Source: Lederbergia wuyishanensis (GTDB taxonomy: Bacteria > Bacillota > Bacilli > Bacillales > Bacillaceae_C). From it: a DNA stretch of 64,000 nucleotides. This document shows, in pieces, positions 1 to 8,699 of the stretch. The stretch's first letter is position 1; each line of letters opens with the position of its first letter. The notes beneath the pieces are model-generated. The model was not told where the DNA came from and did not search any database. It worked only from the letters and a program-made list of their open reading frames with translations. The position numbers were made by a program, and so were the translations under genes. Location: NCBI RefSeq assembly GCF_022900255.1, contig NZ_JALIRM010000013.1, forward strand, positions 62,001-126,000, read 5' to 3'.

Positions 1-189
1 TGAATACCCCTCCGGAACAATCGCAGTCTTTCCGATATTTCCAATATTTAAAGCTGATATAAGATGGGCATTTTCTTTTTTATAAAGAACGAGTCCTACA
101 TTATCGATCCCTTCAATTCCTTGAATGCTTTCCTCAGTGGCATTTGTTAAATTTAACAAGCCGATATTCCCAATTCTTTGTTTCGTCAT
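1..189 (-). CDS. Hypothetical protein, N-terminal part only (runs off the window)
   Basis: The minus-strand frame opens with ATG at 189 and stays open to base 1, so only 63 residues are visible. It begins MTKQRIGNIGLLNLTNATEE and is rich in Ile, Asn and Gly, with repeated IGNIG-like steps that could suggest a beta-repeat protein. The ATG overlaps the stop codon of the upstream sigma-factor gene (ATGA), so the two are translationally coupled. Sigma genes are often followed by their anti-sigma factor, but no zinc motif or membrane segment is visible in this part. I do not recognise the family. Confidence 0.6.
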   Translation of the reverse strand, partial: MTKQRIGNIGLLNLTNATEESIQGIEGIDNVGLVLYKKENAHLISALNIGNIGKTAIVPEGYS

Positions 190-656
190 TTTCCTTCCTC
201 CATTTCCATTATGGATCGCAAGCGTTTGATTGCCATATGAAGTTTATACCGTATTGTCGAAGGTGGCAGCCCCAGTTGCTTTCCCATTTCCTTACTGTTT
301 AATCCCAGCCAATACCGCTTAAAAACGATATCGCTTAATTCTGCCGGAAGATGAGATAAGAGCTCTGCCATTTCTATATGGTTTCCGGTAAATACTTGAG
401 CAGGTATATCGAAGTCCTCATCCCATTCTGAAAGCCGATTTTCTTTCCTGCGTTCATCAATGAGTTTATTTTTCATTACACGGTAGAACCAAGCCTTTTG
501 TTTGTATTCTGGTAAGCTGAAAAGTTCAGTTTCCTTCAAAGACTTCATTAAGGCATCTTGGACAAGATCATTTGCCTCATGCTCATGGCGAGAAATCGAT
601 AAGGCAAATCGATGAAGGTCTGTTTTTAACTTTTCATATAAATCACTCGCTTCCAT
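186..656 (-). CDS. ECF-type RNA polymerase sigma factor
   Basis: Small sigma-70 family protein of about 156 residues. Region 2 is visible in the first third (EHEANDLVQDALMKSL, then KAWFYRVMKNKLIDERRK, the -10 recognition helices). Region 4 is at the C-terminus (ELSDIVFKRYWLGLNSKEMG, then LPPSTIRYKLHMAIKRLR), a helix-turn-helix for -35 recognition. The frame also has a GTG at 665, but the ATG at 656 is better placed behind AAGTGAG, so I start there. The stop overlaps the ATG of the next gene. The regulon cannot be told from the sequence. It is one of four ECF-type sigma genes in this window. Confidence 0.85.
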   Translation of the reverse strand: MEASDLYEKLKTDLHRFALSISRHEHEANDLVQDALMKSLKETELFSLPEYKQKAWFYRVMKNKLIDERRKENRLSEWDEDFDIPAQVFTGNHIEMAELLSHLPAELSDIVFKRYWLGLNSKEMGKQLGLPPSTIRYKLHMAIKRLRSIMEMEEGK

Positions 657-929
657 ATGGCTCACTCACTTCGTTATTTTTTGCTGATATATTTGCTTTC
701 GTATAGATAACGTTTGGGATTTAAAAAGTGTTGGAGAAAAATAAATTTTATTTTAACTTTGTGCAGTCCTTGTAGTGGCAAACTCAACTATGGAATTTAC
801 ATATTCTTATTTTAAGATTATATCGGACAAATTTCCGAATATATTCGTATTTTTTCATTATTGATTGGCAATGGGCTTCAACTACCCTTATGATGGATTT
901 AGATACTTTTTTATTGCAGGAGGCTACGT

Positions 930-2237
930 ATGACGCGTCTTACGGATCACTTAATCGTCATTTCATTTGATTGTCTATCAGCTTTGGATTTCCATATCTT
1001 AGAGGAACTTCCAAACTTTCAGGAATTATTAAATAAAGGATCATATTGTAAACATGTAGAAACCATCTATCCATCTGTCACATACCCATGTCATGCTACG
1101 ATTGTCACAGGAAAATTTCCTAACCGGCATGGTGTTATTAATAATACATTTTTACAGCCAGGGAACCCTTCCCCAGACTGGTATTGGCATAGATTTCATA
1201 TAAAAGGAACAACTTTATATGATGAGGCAAAAAAAGCAGGATTGAAAACAGCTGCTTTATTGTGGCCTGTAACTGCTAAAGCAAATATCGACTATAATAT
1301 GCCTGAGATTTTCTCAAATCGGCCTTGGCTCAATCAAATTGCTGTTTCTTTGGCAAACGGAAGTGTTTTTTATCAAATCGATATGAATAATCGCTTTGGG
1401 CATATTCGAAAGGGTCTTAGCCAACCAGAATTGGATGACTTTGTAATAGAGTCCGCTGTCCATACAATTGAAACGAAAAAGCCAAATTTAATGCTCGTCC
1501 ACTTTACAGATCTTGATACACAGCGACATTACCACGGATTTTCATCTGATGAGGCTCACGCTGCCTTAAAGCGGCACGATATGCGATTGGGTAGGATTTT
1601 ACATGCGCTTAAAGATGCAGGGATATATGAAAACTCTACGATTGTCGTTCTTGGAGATCATAGTGCTTTAGATGAGTCAAAAGCAGTAAAAATAAATGTC
1701 CTTTTAAGGGAACAAGGGCTTATTAATGTGAATGAAAATGGAAAAGTTACAAACTGGAAAGCATATTGTAAAAGTTGTGACGGCTCTGCTTATATATATT
1801 TACATGATCAAAAAGATATAGAAACAAAAACACGTATAGGTAAACTGCTGCAAGATCTGCAGAAGGACGAGAATAACGGGATTGAATTCGTAATTACTGG
1901 TGAGGAGGCTGGTAAAAGAGGTGCCGACGAGAAAGCTGCCTTTATGATTGAGGCACGTAGAGGCTTTTATTTTCATGAGCGACTAGAAGGAGCTTTTATT
2001 GATTCGATAACAAAAGAAGATGTAGAGGCACGAAGATATACAGTTGCTTCTCATGGTTATTCACCGACAAAGGAAAATTATGAAACGGTTATTATTGCAG
2101 CTGGGAAAGGTATCCGAGAAAATGTCGCCATCCCTTCTATGCACTTAATAGATGAAGGACCTACTTTCGCGAAATTATTGGGCGTTAACCTTGGAGACAC
2201 CGATGGTAAAGTAATAAACGAAATGCTTAATGTGTAA
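930..2237 (+). CDS. Alkaline-phosphatase-superfamily phosphodiesterase/pyrophosphatase
   Basis: This 435-residue protein has the metal-site layout of nucleotide pyrophosphatase/phosphodiesterases: Asp14 in ISFDCLS, the probable nucleophile Thr51 in SVTYPCHATIVTG, FTDLDTQRHYHG with Asp and His ligands, GDHSALD, and a last His in ASHGYSP. There is no signal peptide, so it probably acts in the cytoplasm on a phosphodiester or phosphonate whose identity is unknown. An AGGAGG site precedes the ATG. The MFS transporter gene follows 57 bp downstream with its own strong ribosome site, which suggests an uptake-plus-hydrolysis pair. Family assignment is firm; substrate is not. Confidence 0.85.
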   Translation: MTRLTDHLIVISFDCLSALDFHILEELPNFQELLNKGSYCKHVETIYPSVTYPCHATIVTGKFPNRHGVINNTFLQPGNPSPDWYWHRFHIKGTTLYDEAKKAGLKTAALLWPVTAKANIDYNMPEIFSNRPWLNQIAVSLANGSVFYQIDMNNRFGHIRKGLSQPELDDFVIESAVHTIETKKPNLMLVHFTDLDTQRHYHGFSSDEAHAALKRHDMRLGRILHALKDAGIYENSTIVVLGDHSALDESKAVKINVLLREQGLINVNENGKVTNWKAYCKSCDGSAYIYLHDQKDIETKTRIGKLLQDLQKDENNGIEFVITGEEAGKRGADEKAAFMIEARRGFYFHERLEGAFIDSITKEDVEARRYTVASHGYSPTKENYETVIIAAGKGIRENVAIPSMHLIDEGPTFAKLLGVNLGDTDGKVINEMLNV

Positions 2238-2294
2238 AAATTTTTAACATTCTAACCAATTATTCTAGTACAATAATAATAAGGGGGGAAATAG

Positions 2295-3578
2295 ATGAAA
2301 AAGTTATATTCTAAAGAAGAGAATAGCTGGGTTCTTTATGACTGGGCAAACTCTGCCTACTCAATTATTATTACTTCCGCAGTGTTCCCCATTTTTTATA
2401 AAAATGTTGCTATGTCTGCTGGAGTAAGTGCTGTCGACTCTACTGCTTATTTAGGTTATACAATCGCAATCGCTACGTTTATTTTAGCAATGCTAAGCCC
2501 CATTTTAGGAACAATTGCAGATTATAAAGGGCTGAAGAAAAAATTCTTCACTTTCTTTTTCATAATGGGAGTGAGCGCCACTGCCCTACTTGCTTTTATT
2601 CCTGGTGAGCAATGGCAGCTATTATTAATTCTTTATATGTTATCAACTGTAGGTTTTACAGGTTCAATTGTATTTTACGATGCTTTTCTCGTTGATGTTA
2701 CGACGGAAGATCGAATGAACCGTATCTCTGCTCGCGGGTATGGTCTAGGCTATATCGGCAGTACTATTCCGTTTATTATCAGTATAGCAATTATCCTACT
2801 TGCTCAAAGGGAAATCATCCCCATTTCAGCAGGATTAGCGAGTAAAATTTCATTTTTTATCACTGCTATATGGTGGGGGCTATTTGCAATTCCTATGTTT
2901 AAAAACGTTCATCAGCGTTATTATATTGAACGTGAACCGAATCCAATCGCAAAGAGTTTTAAACGCCTAAGTCAAACTTTTAAAGACATTCGCAAATACC
3001 GCGCATTATTTATATTTTTAATCGCCTATTTCTTTTATATTGATGGAGTTGGAACAATTATTTCTATGTCCACCGCATATGGTACCGATTTAGGAATTGA
3101 TGCTACCAATCTACTAATTATTTTGTTCGCCACGCAAGTAGTAGCTGCACCTTTCGCGATTATATATGGAAGACTGGCTGAAAAATTCGGCGGAAAAAAG
3201 ATGCTCTACGTTGGAATTATTGTTTATATTATCGTTTGTGTTTATGCTTTTTTCCTAAAAACAGTAGCCGATTTCTGGATTTTGGCCATGCTTGTTGCTA
3301 CTTCCCAAGGAGGAATTCAAGCATTAAGTCGTTCATATTATGCAACGATGATTCCAAAAGAAAAATCCAATGAATTCTTTGGCTTCTATAATATTATTGG
3401 AAAATTTGCTTCCATCATGGGACCTCTTCTACTCGGGATCACTGCACAAATTACGGGGCATACTTCATACGGAGTATTCAGTCTCGTCATTCTCTTTATT
3501 ATCGGGATTGTCATTCTTACTCGCGTTCCTGAACAAAATGGGAATACAGCCGACCTTGGAAATACGAAGATTGTATAA
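2295..3578 (+). CDS. yxiO: MFS transporter of the Atg22/UMF1 type (YxiO-like)
   Basis: A 427-residue polytopic membrane protein with about 12 hydrophobic segments. The N-terminus, [24 protein letters not shown], contains the YDWANSAY motif typical of the Atg22-like/UMF1 branch of the major facilitator superfamily, to which B. subtilis YxiO belongs. It follows the phosphodiesterase gene with a strong GGGGGG-type ribosome site and is likely co-transcribed with it. A rho-independent terminator lies directly downstream. The substrate is unknown; for fungal Atg22 it is amino acids, but that should not be carried over to this protein. The pairing hints at transport of a substrate or product of the upstream hydrolase. 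Confidence 0.8.
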   Translation: MKKLYSKEENSWVLYDWANSAYSIIITSAVFPIFYKNVAMSAGVSAVDSTAYLGYTIAIATFILAMLSPILGTIADYKGLKKKFFTFFFIMGVSATALLAFIPGEQWQLLLILYMLSTVGFTGSIVFYDAFLVDVTTEDRMNRISARGYGLGYIGSTIPFIISIAIILLAQREIIPISAGLASKISFFITAIWWGLFAIPMFKNVHQRYYIEREPNPIAKSFKRLSQTFKDIRKYRALFIFLIAYFFYIDGVGTIISMSTAYGTDLGIDATNLLIILFATQVVAAPFAIIYGRLAEKFGGKKMLYVGIIVYIIVCVYAFFLKTVADFWILAMLVATSQGGIQALSRSYYATMIPKEKSNEFFGFYNIIGKFASIMGPLLLGITAQITGHTSYGVFSLVILFIIGIVILTRVPEQNGNTADLGNTKIV

Positions 3579-3586
3579 TTGTATAT

Positions 3587-3620
3587 AAATAGGGACTTGC
3601 TATAAGCTTAGTCCCTATTT
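3587..3620 (+). terminator. Rho-independent terminator after the MFS gene
   Basis: Arms AAATAGGGACT (3587-3597) and AGTCCCTATTT (3610-3620) pair perfectly and the right arm runs into a T-rich tail. It closes the phosphodiesterase-MFS transcript. Confidence 0.85.
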
Positions 3621-3750
3621 TTTATGAATGGACTCACACCATTTTAGCAATGGCATCTGAACGATGATTCTATTGGTTTACTGGATTCGTTTCAATTATA
3701 TTTGCCGTCATTCCTAATTGAATAAGGCTTATGTTCAATTTTTTTGTTTT

Positions 3751-4016
3751 AATCAAACGTTTGATTAATGATTTGCCCCCTTTTTTCAATTTAATCAATC
3801 GTTTGATTAACGCTCTGCTCCCCTTTTTCTAATTCAATCAAACGTTTGATTAACGCTTTTCCTTCCTTTTTTTCACATTTATAGGTAAAAGAGAAACCAT
3901 ATACGAGAGTCTAGCCCCTTTTCCAAAAGTAAAGGTGCGTTGAACAAGAGTAATGCAATAGGTTTGTTTGACTCAGGTTTTGTCTTCCATCTTATTTCAA
4001 TCAAACGTTTGATTAA
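3751..4016. repeat. Array of four near-identical palindromes, AATCAAACGTTTGATTAA
   Basis: The 18-bp unit occurs at 3751-3768, 3793-3810 (one change, AATCAATCGTTTGATTAA), 3836-3853 and 3999-4016. Its core TCAAACGTTTGA is a perfect dyad. The first three start 42 and 43 bp apart, about four helical turns; the fourth lies 163 bp further on. The spacers between the first three are pyrimidine-rich and partly alike. The array fills most of the 490-bp gap between the MFS terminator and the broken phosphatase gene. It could be a multi-site operator, for example for a TetR-type repressor, or a non-coding repeat family. No gene is visible in the gap. Confidence 0.85.
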
Positions 4017-4114
4017 GACTATACAAACTCAAAATATGATGAGAGCGGGCACCATGGCGGTTCTTCTGTATGCTTTTTAGCATTCAAAATAAGGGAATAA
4101 GGAGAATTGAAAAA

Positions 4115-4702
4115 ATGACAACTATAGGATTCATTAGACATGGAATAACCGAGTGGAATGTACTTGGAAAAGCCCAAGGTATTTCGGATATCCCATTAAA
4201 TAATATAGGAAAAAGACAGGCGCTCGCTTTAGGAAATAGATTGAAGGTAAGCGAATATTGGGATTTCATTATTTCCAGTGATCTATCCCGAGCAGTTGAA
4301 ACTGCCAAAATAATTGGAGATATATTACATTTGCCTATCCACTCAGATATGAGAATCCGAGAAATTCATTGAGGGAAAATTGAAGGAACGACAGAGGAAG
4401 AAAGAATAAATAAATGGGGAAATAATTGGCGTCAACAAGAACTCGGAATGGAGAAGTATGAGGACGTTGCTAAAAGAGGAATTAACTTCTTAGAAGACTT
4501 AACAATTACACATAAAAATAAAAAAATATTGATCGTAAGTCATGGAGCATTAATTGGATTAACCTTACAACATTTGCTGCCAGAGAAGTTTCCTACTACT
4601 TATATTGAAAACGCATCGATTACTATTCTCGAAAAAACGAATTATAATTGGAAATGTGCATTATATAATTGTACAGCCCATTTATGTAGACAGGAAAAAT
4701 GA
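4115..4702 (+). pseudogene. Histidine phosphatase (phosphoglycerate-mutase-like), interrupted by an in-frame TGA
   Basis: Read through, the frame gives 195 residues, normal for this family. It has the catalytic start TIGFIRHGITEWN, SDLSRAVETAKII, the Glu-containing REIH followed by GKIEGTTEEE, and the second catalytic His in ILIVSHGALIGL. A TGA at 4370-4372 (codon 86) splits it exactly where the family usually has an aromatic or hydrophobic residue before GK.EG, as if TGG had become TGA. Both halves are in the same frame, so this is a point nonsense change and not a frameshift. An AAGGAG site sits before ATG 4115. The second half lacks the RHG site and the first lacks the second His, so neither alone should be active. 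Confidence 0.85.
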
Positions 4703-4944
4703 AAAATTGAATAAACAAGTAAAGTGAAAAGATATGGAGATAAGATATTGATTAGGAAAGCAGCTCCATCATAGGGATAATAGCTTAACAGAAGAGAAAT
4801 AATGCCTAGATTGCAACTCTAATTAAAATACTGTATTTTCATCTCCTTTCTTTTTAACTAATAAATCACTCAGCTTTTGAGTGCTACATTACTCCCTTCC
4901 TAATTAAACTAATAAAGTGAGAGGATCAAGTACCAGACTTTTTT

Positions 4945-5529
4945 TCAATTCCTATTTTCTTTTTTCATTTGCTTTCTTTTCTCTATTTCCTCTATTTTCT
5001 CTTGATATTGTTCTTCTACTTTGGATGTAGACGGAATAAAAGGTTCATTATTATTGTCAACTCGTTTACCATAACGAATCATCTCATAAATAATCATCCC
5101 GTTATTAGGTTTTCCATTAATAGTCATCATAGGGACACAGTCAAAGAGTATATAATAAAAAGCATAAAAGATAAATCGATTCCAAAAGGTTTCAAATGTT
5201 TGTATCACTCCATTAGCTAAAAGAGCATTAATCAATAAAGCGAAGCAAAGATTAGTTATGATTGGCCCGGCATAAATACTAACATATGCAATCCTACTTT
5301 TTCTTTTAATAGAATCATATGAAAACCAACTATATATATGGTAGTATTTTCGAATATCGAACATACCAAATTTAATAATCCTCGGTCCTGAACCGATCGT
5401 TAATCTAGGGTTTCTCACCCCGAATATTCCACTTGTAATAAGATATCCCACTTCTCTTAAAAAAAGCACAACAGGAAGAATAATAAATCCCGACACTATC
5501 AGTCCGATTAAATCTTTAAACCCAAACAT
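4945..5529 (-). CDS. Site-2-protease-like (M50-type) membrane protein with degenerate active site
   Basis: About 194 residues with hydrophobic segments near residues 5-30 and 85-130. The position of an M50 HExxH motif reads REVGY within VLFLREVGYLITSGIFGVRNPR, so both zinc histidines are replaced while the Glu remains. The usual NxxPxxxLDGG region reads INGKPNNGMIIYE, without the third ligand Asp. RNPRLTIGSGPRIIKFG resembles the sheet after the first helix of M50 proteins. The C-terminus is a charged, probably coiled-coil tail. The frame opens at 5544, but AAAGGA lies within that extension at a good distance from ATG 5529, so I start there. It is probably a pseudoprotease with a binding or scaffold role; relationship to M50 is inferred from motif spacing only. 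Confidence 0.55.
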   Translation of the reverse strand: MFGFKDLIGLIVSGFIILPVVLFLREVGYLITSGIFGVRNPRLTIGSGPRIIKFGMFDIRKYYHIYSWFSYDSIKRKSRIAYVSIYAGPIITNLCFALLINALLANGVIQTFETFWNRFIFYAFYYILFDCVPMMTINGKPNNGMIIYEMIRYGKRVDNNNEPFIPSTSKVEEQYQEKIEEIEKRKQMKKENRN

Positions 5530-5818
5530 GAAGAATCCTTTCATTTAAATATTGTTCTACCATCCATGTACCCTTTCAAAAGTGGAACAATCATATTATT
5601 CCAGGTAGATTAGGTGGGAAAATATGACAGGTCCAACAAAGGAATTATGTATAGATGAAAGATATCAGGGAAAACAGATGCACCGTTTATTAAATACGTC
5701 TTTAACAACAAAAAGAACTCGCCTGTAATAATTAAGACGAGTTGTAAAAAAGTTAATTTTTGATGATGGAAGATTTATTAAGGATTATTGTAGCAGACTG
5801 TAAATGGTCTCCTCCCTT

Positions 5819-6751
5819 TTAACTATAAATCCGGTCGATTTCTTGAATTTCTTCTTCTGTTAAGTTAACTTCCAATGTTTTAAGATTGTTCAATACTTGA
5901 TCAGGTCTTTTAGCACCAGGTATAACCGTGTCAACAGCTTCTCTTGTTAAGTACCATGCCAATACGATATGAGTTATGTCTACTTCCTTCGCTTCAGCTA
6001 TTGTTCTAAGCTGTTCTACTTTCTCGAGATTTTTTATAAATGCTTCCCCTTGGAAATGTGGCTTTCTTGCACGGACATCTGTAATTTGTGAGTTTTTATT
6101 AAATTTACCAGTGAGTAAGCCTGAAGCTAGAGGGAAATATGGCACAAATGAAATGTTGTGTTCAAGCATATAAGGGAAAAATTCTTTTTCTGCAGATCGA
6201 TTTAATAGATTGTATTCTCCTTGATATACATCGACATAGCCGTCGACATTAGCTTCTTTTAACTGTTCCATGGAAAAATTGGACACGCCGATCGCACGAA
6301 TTTTCCCTTGATCTTTTAGTTCTTTTAAAGCGCCGACCGCCTCAGCCTTAGGAGTATCTTCATCCGGAAAATGGATGTAATACAAATCAATATAATCTGT
6401 TTGTAGTCTGTTCAAGCTATCTTCAACAGATTGCCTTAAAAAGTTAGGTGAGTTATCGACAACCACATCCTCTCCTTCAAAACGGTGGGCACCTTTAGTC
6501 GCGATGATCATTTCATTTCGTTTTCCCATTTCTTTTAAAACTTCCCCGATTATTACTTCAGAGCGTCTAGGTCCATAAATAAAAGCGGTATCGAGAAAAT
6601 CCAACCCATTTTGTACAGCAGTTCTAATAATATCTCTTCCAAGCTCACCATCTAAATCCGGATTTATGCGTGCTGCCCCTACTGCATTCGTACCAAGTCC
6701 AATTGGGTTCACGTACAAATCCGTTTTTCCAAGACGTACTTTTTGAGTCAT
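5819..6751 (-). CDS. Aldo/keto reductase (YccK/IolS type)
   Basis: A 310-residue TIM-barrel NAD(P)H oxidoreductase. The catalytic tetrad is visible: Asp in [10 protein letters not shown] with Tyr in the same motif, Lys in IIATKGAHR, and His in [11 protein letters not shown]. The C-terminal nucleotide-binding stretch [15 protein letters not shown] is normal for the family. AAAGGAG precedes the ATG. It stands alone, with an unrelated downstream region, so its carbonyl substrate cannot be inferred. Confidence 0.9.
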   Translation of the reverse strand: MTQKVRLGKTDLYVNPIGLGTNAVGAARINPDLDGELGRDIIRTAVQNGLDFLDTAFIYGPRRSEVIIGEVLKEMGKRNEMIIATKGAHRFEGEDVVVDNSPNFLRQSVEDSLNRLQTDYIDLYYIHFPDEDTPKAEAVGALKELKDQGKIRAIGVSNFSMEQLKEANVDGYVDVYQGEYNLLNRSAEKEFFPYMLEHNISFVPYFPLASGLLTGKFNKNSQITDVRARKPHFQGEAFIKNLEKVEQLRTIAEAKEVDITHIVLAWYLTREAVDTVIPGAKRPDQVLNNLKTLEVNLTEEEIQEIDRIYS

Positions 6752-6854
6752 ATGTATCTACTCCTTTTATTAATATTTTCCTATATATGCGTTTCGACAA
6801 AGATACGTAGATTCCTCCCAAGTTCAGAAATAAGGTACTCGGGTGGACCTCATT

Positions 6855-8699
6855 CTATACCGCATTTTGAGCAGCCCCTGCGTTCATTTGCAGTTCATAA
6901 TAAAATCCTTTTTTATCCATTAGTTCATCGTGATTACCTCTTTCAAAAATTTCACCGTCTTTAATAACGAGAATCATATCGGCTTCACGAATGGTGCTTA
7001 GCCTGTGTGCAATGACAAAACTTGTACGTCCTGCCATCAATGTTTTCATAGCTTCTTGAATTTGTCTTTCAGTCCTTGTATCAATGCTGCTCGTTGCTTC
7101 GTCAAGAATTAAAATATCAGGATCCGCCAATATAGCACGTGCAATCGTAATGAGCTGGCGCTGTCCTTGACTTAAGTTGCCACCATCTGCCGATAATTTT
7201 GATTGATATCCTTCAGGCATCTTACGAATAAAACTGTCGGCATTCGCCATTTTAGCTGCGTTCACTACTTCTTCATCTGTTGCATCCAAGCGCCCATAAC
7301 GAATATTTTCCAAGATAGACCCACTGAACAAAAAGGCGTCCTGCAAGACAATTCCTATACGTCTTCGCAAACTATTTCGATCCCACATTTTTATATCAGT
7401 GCCATCCACTTTAATGCTACCCTTTTCAATATCATAAAAACGGGTTAACAAGTTTACAATTGTTGTTTTTCCAGCACCGGTAGGACCAACGAGAGCAATA
7501 TTTTGTCCTTTTTCTGCCATAAAAGACACGTTCTTCAATACTGCCCCATCCTCTTTTGTATAGGAAAATGAAACATTTTCAAACTCTATTGAATGTTTGA
7601 TACGTGACAGGTCAGGTAACTTTTTACGATGTTCGTCTTCTTCCACTTCATCCATTACTTCAAAAATACGCTCCGCACCCGCAATTGCAGACTGCAATAA
7701 ATTGAACTGGTTTGCGAGTTCGTTGATGGGTCTGCTGAATTGCCGAGAATAATTTAAAAACGCGACTACAATTCCAATCGTGACAATCCCTTTAAGTGCC
7801 ATCCACCCGCCAATTCCAGCAATGAGCCCAAAGCTTAAGTTGTTCACAAAGTTCATGGAAGGTCCCATCACACCAGCGAAAATTTGTGCTTTCTTGGCAA
7901 CGTTCCGTAAAGCTATGTTTTTTTCACGAAACTCCTCCAGAGCTTTCTCTTCCCGGCGATACACTTTGATTACCTTTTGTCCAGAGACGGTTTCTTCTAT
8001 AAAGCCATTCAATGAACCTAGTTCTTTTTGTTGGCTACTAAAAAATTTGCGGGTGAACTTCGCTACATTTTTTGTTATCAAAATAACGAGCGGGATGATA
8101 AGCATGCTCACGATCGTCAACCATACATCCATCACAAGCATAAAAATGACGACCCCAACCAATGTCAGCACACTATTAATAAACTGTGCCATACTTTGAT
8201 TAAGAGTGTTCGATACGGTATCCATATCATTCGTCGTTCGACTCATCAATTCTCCATGAGCTGTTTTATCAAAATAAGGGATTGGTAGCTTCTGTACTTT
8301 ATCGAATAAATCCCTGCGCATTTCCCTGACTGTATTTTGGGATACTGAGGCCATTACATGCATTTGCAACCACGAAAAAGCAGAACTGCCTACGTATACA
8401 AAAAGCAAGGCGATGCATAGCCAAAGAAGCCCATTGTAATTATGCGGAATAATATATTTATCAATCGATATCCCAATTAAATATGGACCCGTCAGCATTA
8501 AGACCGCACTAATGGCTGTAAAAATGGTCACCGCTATTAAACCGGATTTTTGCCTGCTTAAATAATGCCATAATCGTTTCAACGTTTCCTTCGTATTTTT
8601 GGCTTTTACGACCGGACCTGTTTGCAAATGTCGACCAGGACCACGATGAAAACCAGGAGGAGGTCCTGCAGGCTGGCTTCTTTCTTTAGAATTAGGCAT
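6855..8699 (-). CDS. yfiC: ABC exporter subunit with canonical ATP site (YfiC-like)
   Basis: Half-transporter of about 614 residues: a Pro/Gly-rich N-terminal leader, six membrane segments, then the ATPase. It has Walker A GPTGAGKTT, signature LSQGQRQL, Walker B ILILDEATSSID with the catalytic Glu, and H-loop VIAHRLS. Its partner upstream lacks the Glu and the His, so the pair should form an asymmetric heterodimer with one degenerate ATP site, as in B. subtilis YfiB/YfiC and LmrCD. The frame extends to 8732, but GAAAGGAGG inside that extension precedes ATG 8699, which overlaps the partner's stop by 8 bp. Role in drug or lipid export is inferred from family. Confidence 0.88.
   Translation of the reverse strand: MPNSKERSQPAGPPPGFHRGPGRHLQTGPVVKAKNTKETLKRLWHYLSRQKSGLIAVTIFTAISAVLMLTGPYLIGISIDKYIIPHNYNGLLWLCIALLFVYVGSSAFSWLQMHVMASVSQNTVREMRRDLFDKVQKLPIPYFDKTAHGELMSRTTNDMDTVSNTLNQSMAQFINSVLTLVGVVIFMLVMDVWLTIVSMLIIPLVILITKNVAKFTRKFFSSQQKELGSLNGFIEETVSGQKVIKVYRREEKALEEFREKNIALRNVAKKAQIFAGVMGPSMNFVNNLSFGLIAGIGGWMALKGIVTIGIVVAFLNYSRQFSRPINELANQFNLLQSAIAGAERIFEVMDEVEEDEHRKKLPDLSRIKHSIEFENVSFSYTKEDGAVLKNVSFMAEKGQNIALVGPTGAGKTTIVNLLTRFYDIEKGSIKVDGTDIKMWDRNSLRRRIGIVLQDAFLFSGSILENIRYGRLDATDEEVVNAAKMANADSFIRKMPEGYQSKLSADGGNLSQGQRQLITIARAILADPDILILDEATSSIDTRTERQIQEAMKTLMAGRTSFVIAHRLSTIREADMILVIKDGEIFERGNHDELMDKKGFYYELQMNAGAAQNAV

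Noticed and set aside
5624-5728. 34-codon plus-strand ORF with a GNAT-like string (IDERYQGKQ)
   Set aside because: Too short and isolated to support; could be a remnant of an acetyltransferase gene but the match is only about ten residues.
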